Below are positions 50,520-60,423 of a stretch of 64,000 nucleotides of DNA, piece after piece. Numbering within the stretch: the stretch's first letter is position 1; every line of letters starts with the position of its first letter. A program made the translations under genes and the position numbers. The stretch is from an uncultured Paludibaculum sp. (lineage in GTDB: Bacteria > Acidobacteriota > Terriglobia > Bryobacterales > Bryobacteraceae). A model generated the notes under the pieces. The model was given only the letters and a program-made list of their open reading frames with translations. It was not told the DNA's origin and did no database searches. The stretch lies in NCBI RefSeq assembly GCF_963665245.1, contig NZ_OY762269.1, positions 2,176,501 to 2,240,500 on the forward strand, given 5' to 3'.

Positions 50520-52973
50520 ATGGACCACATGAAAGCCCTCATTGTGGCCGCCCGAAGCCTACGGAAAGCCCCGGTTTTTGCCGCCGTGGCCATTGTTTCC
50601 CTGGCGCTGGCGATTGGCCCGAACGCCGCGATCTTCGCATTGATCGACGCAGTTCTGCTCCGGCCGCTGCCGGCGATCGCGCAGCCTGAACAATTGGCGT
50701 CGATTTACCTCCGCAGCGCCCAGGATCCCAAGGCATTTAGTTCGCTTTCCTGGCAGGATTTCGAATACTACCGCAAAGCCGCGCGATCTTTCTCCAGCCT
50801 GTCTGCCTACCTGCGGCTGCCCATGGCGGTTCGATTCGGTGACCGTGTGGAGAACATATCAGGCGAGCTGGTCAGCGACAATTACCTGCGGACACTGGGC
50901 GTTCCGCTGCGCCTGGGCCGTGATCTCGGTCCCGACGAGAAGGACCGGGTTGCTCTGATTGGAGAGCGAATGTGGCGGGAGCGCTTTGGCTCCGACCCCA
51001 AGATAGTGGGGCGCTCGATCCGGATTGGCGACGGTACTTTCACCGTGATCGGCGTGGTGGCCGCGGAGTTCCGAGGGATTGTCCTCGATTGGGGCGACCG
51101 GCCACAATTCTGGGTTTCGATGCGCTGGTATCGTGATGCGGTGCCCGCCCTGGCGGCTGTGGATGTTCTTAACGAATGGGGGATGCGGTCGTTCGTGGTG
51201 ACGGGCCGCCTGCGGCCGGGCATCAGCCCTGCACAGGCGGCGGCAGAGGTTGAGTCCATCGGCCGAGACATCGAGGCTGCCCATCCGGAGCGCGCCCGTG
51301 GGGCGACAGGCACATGGGTGGCTACTACGATGCCATTGGGGCAGGCGCGATTCTGGCCCGGGGCCCGGTCTCAGGTTGTCACCGTGCTTCTGGTCCTCAT
51401 GGTGGTGGCCGCGTCCGTGCTCCTCATTGCGTGCGCGAATCTGGCCTCGCTGCTGCTCACACGGGCGGCACAGCGCGAACGCGAGATCAGCGTGCGGATT
51501 GCCCTCGGCGCCCGGGCTCCGGCTGTGCTTCGTCTATTGCTGGCCGAGAGCTTCCTGCTGTCCCTGGGGGGCTGCGCGGCAGGCCTGCTGGCAGGAGTGG
51601 CCTTGACCCGAGGTTTGGCCAGCTTCCCTAAACTGTTCTCGGTACCATTGGCCGTCGATCCAGCCGTGGATTGGCGGGTGATTGCCTTCAGTGGCGTCCT
51701 GGGACTGCTGGTGACTGTGCTCGTCGGCGTGGCTCCGCTGCGGCAGTGCATGGGGCACGACCTGGCGTCGGCCCTGCGAGCGGCCGGAGCCGCGTCGCGG
51801 AGGTCCCACTTGTGGAATACCCGAAACATCCTCACGGCGGCGCAAATCGCACTTTCCTTCCTGCTGCTTGTCCAGGCGGGACTGTTCCTTCGCACTTTCC
51901 ACAACGCGGCCGAATCCGAGTCGTTCCTGCACGCGGGGAACCTGTTTATTGCCGGAATTGGGGTGCCGCAGCCTGACCAGGCCCGGGCGGCAAAGGCTAT
52001 CCTCGCGCGCGAGCTGCCAGCCCGCGCCCGTGAGATGCCCGCTGTCCAGGATGCCGTGCTGAGCTCCGTGCTTCCACTCAGCGGCATGCGTTCGGTGGCG
52101 AATGTCACCATCCTCAACCCTGCGACCGGCACGGAACCCATCGAGCGAAGCATCGATAGGTACTCCGTGTCTCCTGGGTTCCTGGGACTTACGGGCAGCG
52201 TGTTGCTGAGAGGACGAGACTTTGCGGACGCGGACGCGCAAAGCTCCGCCGGAGTTGCGTTGGTGAACCAGCAGATGGCGGACCGATATTGGGGCGGCGA
52301 TGCGATGGGCAAGCACTTCCGGCAGGGCGGAGAAGTCATGACGGTGATTGGCGTTGTGCGCGATCAATGGCGGCGCTCCTATCGGCTGGACGTGCCGCCG
52401 CGCGTCTATGTGCCCATCGCGAGGGACAGCGCTGGCCCAATGTTCCTTGTCGTGAAAGCCCACGGCAACCCGCTGCAGGCGCTGGGTCCCCTGCGCTCGC
52501 TTGTTTCGCAATTGGCGCCAGACGCCACTCTGGATTCGCCGCAAACGCTGGCCTCCTACACCTCGGCTGCCCTCGCGCCGGAACGGCTGGCGGCCTGGTG
52601 TCTGGGCGCCCTGGCATTCCTGGCTTTGACCTTGTCGCTGGTTGGCATCTACGGTACGGTTGCGTATTCGGTGGCTCAGCGGAAGGGCGAGATTGGAATC
52701 CGGTTGGCGCTTGGCGCGACCAGCGCCGGAATCGTCCGGTCCATTCTTCAACCGGTGGCGGTGGTGTCGGCCGTGGGCCTGGTGTCCGGCGCGGTGCTTT
52801 GTGCGGCGACCATCCAACTGTCCGAGTCGTTGCTCTTTGGAGTTACCGGGACGGACGCGTCGACCTGGGGTGTGGTCGGACTGTCGCTGGCGGCGGCGGC
52901 GCTGGCGGCCGCCTCGCTTCCCGCACTGGTGGCGTCACGGGTCGACCCGGCCCTCGTCCTCCGCGGGAACTGA
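50520..52973 (+). CDS. ADOP-type ABC transporter permease, third in the window
   Basis: This 817-residue permease has two MacB/FtsX modules: a first helix AVAIVSLALAIGPNAAIFALI, FtsX cores around residues 290-405 and 690-805, and the ending ASLPALVASRVDPALVLRGN. It lacks the prefix domain. The frame opens at 50418, but the Met at 50520 (or 50529) begins the conserved part; no strong ribosome site separates them. Its last 39 nt overlap the end of the convergent sensor-kinase gene. No PadR or ATPase gene is linked. Confidence 0.87.
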   Translation: MDHMKALIVAARSLRKAPVFAAVAIVSLALAIGPNAAIFALIDAVLLRPLPAIAQPEQLASIYLRSAQDPKAFSSLSWQDFEYYRKAARSFSSLSAYLRLPMAVRFGDRVENISGELVSDNYLRTLGVPLRLGRDLGPDEKDRVALIGERMWRERFGSDPKIVGRSIRIGDGTFTVIGVVAAEFRGIVLDWGDRPQFWVSMRWYRDAVPALAAVDVLNEWGMRSFVVTGRLRPGISPAQAAAEVESIGRDIEAAHPERARGATGTWVATTMPLGQARFWPGARSQVVTVLLVLMVVAASVLLIACANLASLLLTRAAQREREISVRIALGARAPAVLRLLLAESFLLSLGGCAAGLLAGVALTRGLASFPKLFSVPLAVDPAVDWRVIAFSGVLGLLVTVLVGVAPLRQCMGHDLASALRAAGAASRRSHLWNTRNILTAAQIALSFLLLVQAGLFLRTFHNAAESESFLHAGNLFIAGIGVPQPDQARAAKAILARELPARAREMPAVQDAVLSSVLPLSGMRSVANVTILNPATGTEPIERSIDRYSVSPGFLGLTGSVLLRGRDFADADAQSSAGVALVNQQMADRYWGGDAMGKHFRQGGEVMTVIGVVRDQWRRSYRLDVPPRVYVPIARDSAGPMFLVVKAHGNPLQALGPLRSLVSQLAPDATLDSPQTLASYTSAALAPERLAAWCLGALAFLALTLSLVGIYGTVAYSVAQRKGEIGIRLALGATSAGIVRSILQPVAVVSAVGLVSGAVLCAATIQLSESLLFGVTGTDASTWGVVGLSLAAAALAAASLPALVASRVDPALVLRGN

Positions 52974-55900
52974 CCCGGCGCCCGATACTGCCTGGAGCAG
53001 ACCAATCAACTGCTCGATCCGGATGGGTTTTGCGAGATAGCCGTCCATGCCCGCGTTGAGGCAGATGTCCTCGTCGCCTCGCATGGCATAGGCCGTCATC
53101 GCGTAGATGGGCGTATGGCCTCCGCGCTCCTGCTCGAGCTTGCGGATGGACGCCGTCGCTTCGAGTCCGTCGACCTCCGGCATTTGAACGTCCATGAGCA
53201 CCAGGTCGAACTGGTCCTGTTTGAACATGGCGACGGCTTCGCGGCCATTGCCGGCAAGGACGGTCGAGTGCCCGCTTTTCTCAATCATGCGCATGGCCAG
53301 ACGCTGATTCACCGTGTTGTCCTCGGCCAGCAGTACGCGCAACTTTCTGAGCCCGGCGCTGGTGGCTGGGGGGGCATCGTCCGCTGGCCGGCGTGTCGCA
53401 GGCGCCTGAGCCGGCCGGAAAATCGAGTCGATCGCCACTGCGAGATCGGCTTGCTTGACCGGCTTCAACAGGTACCCGTCGATGCCTGCGCGGCGGCATT
53501 CGTCGGCGTCGCCCGGATCACCCGCGGAGGTCAGCATCAACATCCGTGGTTTGTGCGGAGTCCGCTGGCTCCGAATCTGGCGAGCCAGCTCAAACCCGTC
53601 CATCGCCGGCATGTTGAAATCGAGAATCACGAGATCGTAGGGTTGGCCGATAGCCAGGCTTTCGTTCACGGATGCAAGTGCCGATGGCCCATCATGCGCC
53701 ACTGTGGTCTTCATGCCCCAACTTGTGCAGGTCTCAGTGAGAATGCCGCGGTTGATGGGGTGATCGTCAACCACCAGAACCCGTAGCGAAGCAAATGCGG
53801 GAATATCGACCTCCGCTCGCTTGGACAGCGCTTTGCCATGGCGGAACTTCGCCTGGAAATGGAAGACGCTGCCCGGGCCCCCCTCCACCCGGTCAGGCTC
53901 GACCCAGGGACTTTCCACCCAGATCGCGCCGCCCATCAGGTTGATCAGTTTAGCGGAGATTGCCAGGCCCAGACCGGTCCCACCGTAGCGCCGGACGGTC
54001 GATCCGTCGGCTTGCTCAAACGGAGCGAAGATCTTTACCCGCTTATCCGGAGGAACGCCGATCCCGCTGTCGGCCACCTGGAAGTCGAGAACCGGGCCAT
54101 CGGGCTCCATCCGTTCGACCTGAACCCGCACCAGAACCGCGCCGCGTTCAGTGAATTTTACGGCGTTGCCGACAAGGTTCATCACAACCTGCCTCAGCCG
54201 TCCGGCATCGCCAAATAGTGAGTCCGGCACGTCGGGACGGATGTCCATGGCCAGTTCGATGCCCTTCTGATTGGCGCGGATGGAGAGCAGCCGCAGACAA
54301 TCACCTACGCTGTCCCGCAGCGCGAAATCGCGCGCGGTCAATTCGAACTTGCCCGCCTCTATCTTCGAGAAGTCGAGGATGTCATTGAGAATCGTCATCA
54401 ACGCGTCGGCCGACTCTTTGACGGTGTTCAGATATTCTGACTGCTCGGCGTTCAGGTCTGTCCGAAGCGCCAGTTCCGTCATGCCGATGATGCCATTCAT
54501 CGGAGTCCGGATCTCGTGACTCATGTTGGCCAGGAACTCGCTCTTCGACCGGCTCGCACTCTCGGCCGCGACCTTCGCCCGCCGTAGGGCATGGAAGTTG
54601 CGTGTTACCACCATTGCGAGCGACACGATGACCAGCAGAGCCGCGAAGGCCAGGGAGTGAAAGACGCCCTGGCGGTACCAAGGCTGCAGGACCTGGAGTT
54701 GAAACGCCGCTCCAGTCTCATCGATATTGCCATTCCGGTCGGCTGCCCGCGCGCGGATCGTGTGGGCTCCGCCCGTAAGGCGACGAAAGCTCACAAACGG
54801 ATTCGGACCCAGCGTCGACCAAGGCCCGTTGTCGAGCTGGTAAGAGTACAACATGCGGGCGGCGTCGGTCTTTTTCCAGCGGTCGGTCGCGGAGAATGAC
54901 ACGGTCACGTCACCCTGGGGCGACACCTCGCTCCGATTGATACCCTCGGGTGCCCAGATAGTGGGGGCGCGTTCGTTGTTTTCACGCTGGAAGAGAGAGA
55001 TGCCTTGTGCTGTTCCGGCCCAGACCCGCTTCTGTGCGTCTTCGAACACAGTGTAGGTAACGCCGGAGGTGAGGCCTTCGTCGAAATCGTTGCCAATGAG
55101 CCCATCGGGCACTACCCGGTGGATGCCGTTGGCCGCGGCGACCCAGATAGTCCCGTCGTGCGCCCTGGCAACGTGCCGGACCCTTTCCAGCCCGGTCCGC
55201 AGCAGCACCCACCTGCGTCCGTCCCATTCCGACACGCTATTGCGGCCGCCCATCAACACCCGGCCTGGCTCCACTTCGGTGAGGGCAAATCCTCCCTGGC
55301 CCTTCGGACCTTCAGGGTGTGCCGCGTGGATCCATCTGCCGTCGCGCCAGCCGGACAGGACCATGGCACCGCAAAACCAGACGGTTCCCTCCTTCGACTG
55401 GGCGATGGCTCGAATGTCCTCGTCCAGCACGCCGGCCGCTATGTCCCATTTCGTGGTGAAGCGCTGCCCGTCGAAAACCTCGAGGTAGTCCCGTCCTGTC
55501 CTCTGATCGTTGGTGAGGACAAAGAGCTGCCCGTCAAAACGTAGCGAGGCGGTGCGGACCTGACGGCCGTCGGGATGCCGGACCCAGCCGAAGGCCTGAG
55601 TTGCCGGATCAAAATAGGCCAGCCGCCCGCTCTCGCAGACGAAGAACATCCGGCCGTTCGACGCCATTGCACTGGACGTGTGAAGCGGCTTGGGCTTCAT
55701 GTCCTGCGGCAGGTTGTGGCGCGACCAGCGGCCGCCATCGTTTTCCAGCACCATGGAGTCGTGCAGGAACCAGACGCGGTTCTGTTGGTCCTGGACAATG
55801 CTGGAGGCAATCTGGTCCGATTCCGCGCCTTCCGGTGTGCCCCAGAGCGGTTCGAAGTGGCGGGCTACTCCCTGGGACGTCCCCACCCAGAACGCTGACG

Positions 55901-56807
55901 GTCCATCGGGGATGGCGTCGTACACCAGGCCGCCCAACGCACCCCGCTTCTCGACGCGCGTCCACCCGTCGCTTGTCTGTTTGTACAGCCAGTTGCCCTC
56001 TTGTCTCCACAGTGATCCACCGCTGCGCCAGCCCCATACGCGCGCGTGGCTACCGCGATAGACGACCTTCCACTGACCGTGTTGAAACTCCGCCAGCACG
56101 GCGCGGTTCGAAACCAGTTCCTCGGCGCCCAGCATGAGGTTGCCGCTGCCGTCCGCCCAAGGCAGCCGCAAATTGGTGAGGCCGGCTGGCTTGCTTGGGT
56201 ACTCCTCCCACTTTTGGGTTCCGCGCCGCCGGAGTGCGATGCCGCTGTCAAACACCAGCCAGGTCCCCACGGCGTCGGAGGTGACCGAGCCCAGTTGGCC
56301 GAAACCCGGCTTGTCGTGCCACAAGGCAGAGGCTTTCCGTGTGACGCCGTTGTACCCGTACAGAGTGCGGGCCCCCGCCAGCAGCACAGTGCCGTTCTCG
56401 TCGACTGCGATCCGGCCCCGGTCCCAGATGTGTTCAGCGTCGAAGTCCGGCACCACCTCGCGGATCCAGCTGCGTCCCTGGAGATGGAACAACCCTTTTG
56501 GATTCAACGCCCAAACGTCGCCCGATGTGGACACCGCGATTTTGGAGCTGCGGCCCGGAGTAGGCAGCTCCGAAGTGCGATAGCCATCCAGAACCGACAG
56601 ATTCGGCACGGCCCCGTGCACCACCCACAATCGCCCCAGGGGGTCCAGCGTGACGGTGAAGGCGTACGACTCGTTCATCCCGTCCGAGCTGTCCCACCAT
56701 CGCCATTCCGCCCGATCGTCGGCCATCGCCGGCAGCGCTGGTAACAAGAGGCCCGCCAGGCACAGAGCCATGCCGGTCAGCCGCCGTAACTTGCAGAAAT
56801 GCCGCAT
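52935..56807 (-). CDS. Hybrid sensor histidine kinase with beta-propeller sensor and two receivers
   Basis: This 1290-residue protein has a signal peptide (residues 1-29). Residues about 30-640 are two-component-regulator propeller repeats (GRLWVVHG-, GTVWFCG-, GTIWVAA-type blades), and a Y_Y_Y domain runs to about 735. One transmembrane helix follows (SLAFAALLVIVSLAMVV). HisKA has NMSHEIRTPMNG (His764). HATPase follows with a GGTGLGLAI G-box. The two receivers have phosphoacceptors Asp1063 and Asp1206. Such hybrids sense extracytoplasmic glycans and control their use in Bacteroidetes and Acidobacteria. No output regulator or target operon is adjacent. Its 3' end overlaps the ADOP gene by 39 nt. 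Confidence 0.92.
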   Translation of the reverse strand: MRHFCKLRRLTGMALCLAGLLLPALPAMADDRAEWRWWDSSDGMNESYAFTVTLDPLGRLWVVHGAVPNLSVLDGYRTSELPTPGRSSKIAVSTSGDVWALNPKGLFHLQGRSWIREVVPDFDAEHIWDRGRIAVDENGTVLLAGARTLYGYNGVTRKASALWHDKPGFGQLGSVTSDAVGTWLVFDSGIALRRRGTQKWEEYPSKPAGLTNLRLPWADGSGNLMLGAEELVSNRAVLAEFQHGQWKVVYRGSHARVWGWRSGGSLWRQEGNWLYKQTSDGWTRVEKRGALGGLVYDAIPDGPSAFWVGTSQGVARHFEPLWGTPEGAESDQIASSIVQDQQNRVWFLHDSMVLENDGGRWSRHNLPQDMKPKPLHTSSAMASNGRMFFVCESGRLAYFDPATQAFGWVRHPDGRQVRTASLRFDGQLFVLTNDQRTGRDYLEVFDGQRFTTKWDIAAGVLDEDIRAIAQSKEGTVWFCGAMVLSGWRDGRWIHAAHPEGPKGQGGFALTEVEPGRVLMGGRNSVSEWDGRRWVLLRTGLERVRHVARAHDGTIWVAAANGIHRVVPDGLIGNDFDEGLTSGVTYTVFEDAQKRVWAGTAQGISLFQRENNERAPTIWAPEGINRSEVSPQGDVTVSFSATDRWKKTDAARMLYSYQLDNGPWSTLGPNPFVSFRRLTGGAHTIRARAADRNGNIDETGAAFQLQVLQPWYRQGVFHSLAFAALLVIVSLAMVVTRNFHALRRAKVAAESASRSKSEFLANMSHEIRTPMNGIIGMTELALRTDLNAEQSEYLNTVKESADALMTILNDILDFSKIEAGKFELTARDFALRDSVGDCLRLLSIRANQKGIELAMDIRPDVPDSLFGDAGRLRQVVMNLVGNAVKFTERGAVLVRVQVERMEPDGPVLDFQVADSGIGVPPDKRVKIFAPFEQADGSTVRRYGGTGLGLAISAKLINLMGGAIWVESPWVEPDRVEGGPGSVFHFQAKFRHGKALSKRAEVDIPAFASLRVLVVDDHPINRGILTETCTSWGMKTTVAHDGPSALASVNESLAIGQPYDLVILDFNMPAMDGFELARQIRSQRTPHKPRMLMLTSAGDPGDADECRRAGIDGYLLKPVKQADLAVAIDSIFRPAQAPATRRPADDAPPATSAGLRKLRVLLAEDNTVNQRLAMRMIEKSGHSTVLAGNGREAVAMFKQDQFDLVLMDVQMPEVDGLEATASIRKLEQERGGHTPIYAMTAYAMRGDEDICLNAGMDGYLAKPIRIEQLIGLLQAVSGAGSVPAEDEGRVDP

Positions 56808-56948
56808 TGTCCATTCAGTGCCCAGGCGTTTTGGCGCCGACTATCTCCACCCCTCCGGATAAGGATAGGGCCACTACTCTACTTATCGGCACCTGGATGG
56901 CTACAGATTAGGGGGAAATGCTCAGAATCGGCAAATCCTATAGGTCGT

Positions 56949-57767
56949 TTACACCATTTGCACGACTACGCCCTGCTCGCGCAATGCTTCCACGATCTGC
57001 CCGTCCGCACCGGTGTCGGTAATGAGACGGTGAATTGCATTTGTCTTGCAAATCACTGACAGGCTACGGCGCCCCAGTTTGCTGGAGTCGGCCACTACCG
57101 TCACTTCCTTCGCGACCTTGATCATCAGGGCATTCAGCTGAGCTTCGAGAATGTCTGGCGTACTGAGTCCCAACTCCGGATCGAGCGCATCGACACCGAG
57201 GAAAAGTTGGTCGGCGTTGAGATTCCGCAGCGTTTGTTCGGCCTGTGGACCCACCAGTGAGAACGACATCGGCCGCAGAATTCCGCCCAGCATTACGACG
57301 GAAAGATCAGGCGTACTGCTGAGTTCCATCGCGGAATTCAGGGCATTCGTGATTACGGTGATAGGGCGGAGTCTCAGGTGTTTGAGCCGCCGAGCGATCT
57401 CAGCCGTGGTGGTGCCGGAGTCGAGGATGATGATCTGGCCGGGCCGGATCAGTTCCGCGGCGGCGTGGCCAATTCGCGCCTTTTCAGCATGGTGCAGCGC
57501 TTCCTTGAATGCGATGGGGTAGTCAGCGCGCGGATCGATGCACTTGATGGCTCCGCCGTGGGACCGGATGAGAGAACCGGCCTTAGCCAACGAATCCAGA
57601 TCTGCCCGTATAGTCACCGAAGAAACCGCAAATCGCCGTACCAGACCCTCGACTGTTACACGGTTCTCCATCTCGACGAGTTCCAGGATCTTCCGGCGCC
57701 GTTCCTCGGTCAGCAGACGCGCGCCGCGCGTGGGGGCCTCATCACTCAAGCTCGACTTCGACATCAA
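56949..57767 (-). CDS. DeoR/GlpR-family transcriptional regulator
   Basis: This 272-residue regulator has an N-terminal DeoR winged helix (ERRRKILELVEMENRVTVEGLVRRFAVSSVTIRADLDSLAKAG) and a C-terminal sugar-phosphate-binding domain (residues about 90-250: IILDSGTTTAEIARRL, ITNALNSAMEL, VVADSSKLGRRS). Such proteins repress sugar-use genes until a phosphorylated sugar binds. It stands between the hybrid kinase and an amidohydrolase gene, divergent from the latter, and either could be a target. Two adjacent Met codons make the exact start uncertain by one residue. Confidence 0.9.
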   Translation of the reverse strand: MMSKSSLSDEAPTRGARLLTEERRRKILELVEMENRVTVEGLVRRFAVSSVTIRADLDSLAKAGSLIRSHGGAIKCIDPRADYPIAFKEALHHAEKARIGHAAAELIRPGQIIILDSGTTTAEIARRLKHLRLRPITVITNALNSAMELSSTPDLSVVMLGGILRPMSFSLVGPQAEQTLRNLNADQLFLGVDALDPELGLSTPDILEAQLNALMIKVAKEVTVVADSSKLGRRSLSVICKTNAIHRLITDTGADGQIVEALREQGVVVQMV

Positions 57768-58131
57768 CTGATTCGAGGGTAGCGCAGATTGGATGAAGTC
57801 GAAAGCAAAGCCAATGTCCCTGGCTCGGATGGTGCTTCGGGCTGCCGCCCTCGAGTGGGTGCTCCTTTGCGGCCATAGGGTTAAGTGGACGCCGTCTTTT
57901 GTGGCGGGTTTCTTTGTCTGTCATTTGCTTGCCTCTTCCTGGCGAGGCAGCGCCTCGGCCGTCTGGATTACGATGGTCGTCTGGGCTTCAACGCCAGGCA
58001 CCATCTGGAGGGTATTCTGGGTGGAACACAATGTTTCTTTTCGATCGAGCACGAACAGATCACGAAAGGGGTGGTGGAATGTACTTCGCGAAATATAGCG
58101 GCTCTTCGGCGCCCATGGCGGGAGAACGCGC
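57768..58131. other. Divergent intergenic region between the DeoR and amidohydrolase genes
   Basis: This 364-nt stretch has no supported gene. It contains one compact hairpin CGAGGCAGCGCCTCG (57943-57957) and presumably the promoters of both flanking genes. No operator repeat for DeoR was recognised. Confidence 0.5.
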
Positions 58132-59283
58132 GTGAGGCGCCGGGATGTCTTTCCCGCCTTGGCGGCAGGGTGTGTGACGGCCGAGACCGCTCAGGCGGCG
58201 CAGGCGACGCCCATGTCGCAGCTTCCGCTGTCGCAATATGAGCCGAAGAGCATGCTGTCGGTGAGCGAGACACACATCGATAAGCCGCGCTTCCCCATCA
58301 TCGACATCCACACCCACATCTCGTTTTCACGCGATGAGAAGATGCAGTACAACGCCACTCCGGAAGAGCTATTGCCGGTGATGGATCGCTGCAATTTACG
58401 CATGATGGTGAATCTCACCGGTGGCCGCGGTCAAGGGTTGCGCGAAGCGGTGGCGGCGTACGACAAAAAGCACCCCAAGCGGTTTCTGACCTTCACTGAG
58501 CCGTGGTGGAGTAAGGTCAACGAGCCGGCCTACGCGAAATTCCAGGGCGACGAGATCGCCAAAGCCAAGGCCGACGGCGCGCGCGGGCTGAAGATCCTCA
58601 AAATGCTGGGCCTGACAGTGCGCGGCAAGGATGGCCAGCTGATCAAGATCGATGACGCGCGCTTCGATCCCATGTGGGCGGCCTGCGGCGACTTGAAATT
58701 GCCGGTGACGATTCATGTCTCCGATCCGCTCGCCTTCTTCGAGCCCATCGATCGCTTTAACGAACGCATTGAGGAACTGGGCAACCACCCGGACTGGTCA
58801 TTCCATGGCAAGGACTTCCCCAGTAACGCGGAGTTGCTGGACGCTCGCGACCGTGTGATTGCACGCCATCCGAAGACTCAGTTCATCGTGTTGCACGTGG
58901 GCAACTTCTCTGAGAACCTGGCGCACGTGTCAGCCCGGCTCGACCGGTTCCCCAACATGTCCGTGGAGATCGGCGCGCGCATCGGCGAACTGGGCCGCCA
59001 ACCCCGGACTGCCCGGAAGTTCTTCGACCGCTATCAGGATAGGATCCTGTTCGGCACCGACGCGACGCCCAAGGGTAAACAGTATCCGCAGCAGTATTTC
59101 TGCGAGGCGCTCTACAGGATCTACGCGCGGTTTCTGGAGACTGAGGACGAGTACTTTGACTACGCGCCGGCGCCGATCCCGCCGCAGGGCCGCTGGCGGA
59201 TCTACGGCATCGGGCTGCCCGATTCCATCCTCCGGAAGGTCTACCACGGGAATGCGGAGCGGCTGTTGGGACTCAGCGCATAG
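58132..59283 (+). CDS. Tat-exported amidohydrolase-2 family metallohydrolase
   Basis: This 383-residue TIM-barrel hydrolase starts at a GTG with an arginine-rich, Tat-like head (RRRDVFPALAAG). Metal ligands are visible as IIDIHTHIS at the start of the barrel, His in VTIHVSDP, His in IVLHVGNF, and Asp in ILFGTDATPKG, the amidohydrolase-2 signature. The family decarboxylates or hydrolyses aromatic and lactone substrates. It is divergent from the DeoR regulator. The substrate is unknown. Confidence 0.85.
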   Translation: MRRRDVFPALAAGCVTAETAQAAQATPMSQLPLSQYEPKSMLSVSETHIDKPRFPIIDIHTHISFSRDEKMQYNATPEELLPVMDRCNLRMMVNLTGGRGQGLREAVAAYDKKHPKRFLTFTEPWWSKVNEPAYAKFQGDEIAKAKADGARGLKILKMLGLTVRGKDGQLIKIDDARFDPMWAACGDLKLPVTIHVSDPLAFFEPIDRFNERIEELGNHPDWSFHGKDFPSNAELLDARDRVIARHPKTQFIVLHVGNFSENLAHVSARLDRFPNMSVEIGARIGELGRQPRTARKFFDRYQDRILFGTDATPKGKQYPQQYFCEALYRIYARFLETEDEYFDYAPAPIPPQGRWRIYGIGLPDSILRKVYHGNAERLLGLSA

Positions 59284-59288
59284 GTGGT

Positions 59289-60389
59289 TCAGGCGTAGGT
59301 GACGTCACAGCGGGGTCCGGCGCCGGCCAGGAATTTCACCAGGCTGGCCGCCTCGGCTTCGATCAGCTTCTTTGTCTTTGCGGGTACGGACCCAAAGGCC
59401 TTTACGGCAATGGTGACCGCGGATTTGCGGAGAGTCACGTCCCAGGTGGCTGCGACAAAACCGTCGATCAGAATCGTGGGCTGCACTTGCAGGTTCTTGG
59501 TGGTGACCAGCGAGCGGTGCTCGTCGGCGATGATGCGCGAGCGATCCTGGTGGCCGAGAATGGCGTTGTCGAAGCCAGGCAGGAATCGAACCGGCGCGGG
59601 CGCATCGGCGGCCGGCAAGGGGGCTCCCGGCACGTCAAACAGCTCCTTGCCGTTCTCGTCCTTGTACACAGTGAGCTTGGGCCGCAAGGCTTCAAACGCC
59701 GGCTTCAGCTTCGGCAGGCCGGACCAGCACTGGGCGTCGTTGACGGACGCAGGCCCAAAGGCTGCCAGGTAGCGCAGCAGCAGGTCCTCTACTCCGCCGG
59801 CATCGGGCACCGGCCGGCCCAGCCACTGGGACGCGAGCGCGAAGTTCGTGTCGGCGCCGTATGCGAACTGGGTGTCGTCGGGCACCATGCATAGGGGCAG
59901 TTGCATGCGGGCCGCGTAACCCATGGCTCGCTCGTCGACGCCCGGGAACTCCTCCATGAGCGTCGTTCGCAGATCCTCGAAGGTCCGGGGACGCTTGCCG
60001 AAGTGTCCCTCCGCCGCTTTCACCACGGCCTCAATATCCAGGACGGCGCCACGCTGCTTCAGAATGGCGTGCATACCTCCGGTGAGAACAGGCTGCATCG
60101 CGCCGCGCAAGGCCAGATAGTCCGCAGCCGTGAGCAGGTGCAGGGTGCCGCGCAGATGGGTCACGCGGACCACCTGCCGGTCGCGGAGCAGCGTAGCCAG
60201 GTCAGGCGCCGTGAAGCCGTCGATGCGCGTCCAGAGCCCGATGAAGGGCGGGCGCGGCTGCTGGGCCTGCATCGCGATCAGCCGTTGAATTACTTCCAGC
60301 ACGGGCGTGCGCTCGCGCCGCAACAACACCTGGCGCTCGAGCAGGGCCCGGTTGAGGTCGCGTTTCGTCAGGATGCGGGTCGGCGGCAT
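59289..60389 (-). CDS. AlkZ/HTH_42-like winged-helix protein, possible DNA glycosylase
   Basis: This 366-residue protein belongs to the winged-helix HTH_42 superfamily (AlkZ/YcaQ). Near the N-terminus MQAQQPRPP contains the Gln-x-Gln pair (Gln41, Gln43) that in AlkZ forms the catalytic QxQ motif for unhooking bulky alkyl lesions. Further signatures are VRVTHLRGTLHLLTAADYLAL, FLPGFDNAILGHQDRSR and PTILIDGFVAATW. The role inferred is repair of DNA damaged by alkylating or cross-linking antibiotics. It lies 34 nt behind the TonB-dependent receptor gene and may share its transcript. Confidence 0.8.
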   Translation of the reverse strand: MPPTRILTKRDLNRALLERQVLLRRERTPVLEVIQRLIAMQAQQPRPPFIGLWTRIDGFTAPDLATLLRDRQVVRVTHLRGTLHLLTAADYLALRGAMQPVLTGGMHAILKQRGAVLDIEAVVKAAEGHFGKRPRTFEDLRTTLMEEFPGVDERAMGYAARMQLPLCMVPDDTQFAYGADTNFALASQWLGRPVPDAGGVEDLLLRYLAAFGPASVNDAQCWSGLPKLKPAFEALRPKLTVYKDENGKELFDVPGAPLPAADAPAPVRFLPGFDNAILGHQDRSRIIADEHRSLVTTKNLQVQPTILIDGFVAATWDVTLRKSAVTIAVKAFGSVPAKTKKLIEAEAASLVKFLAGAGPRCDVTYA

Positions 60390-60423
60390 GAGTCCACCAG
60401 TGTAACCGCCCGGCCACCCGTTT

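Noticed and set aside
48756..50528. 590-codon minus-strand frame opposite nrdJ
   Set aside because: nrdJ is unmistakable on the plus strand; the antisense frame is a codon-bias artefact.
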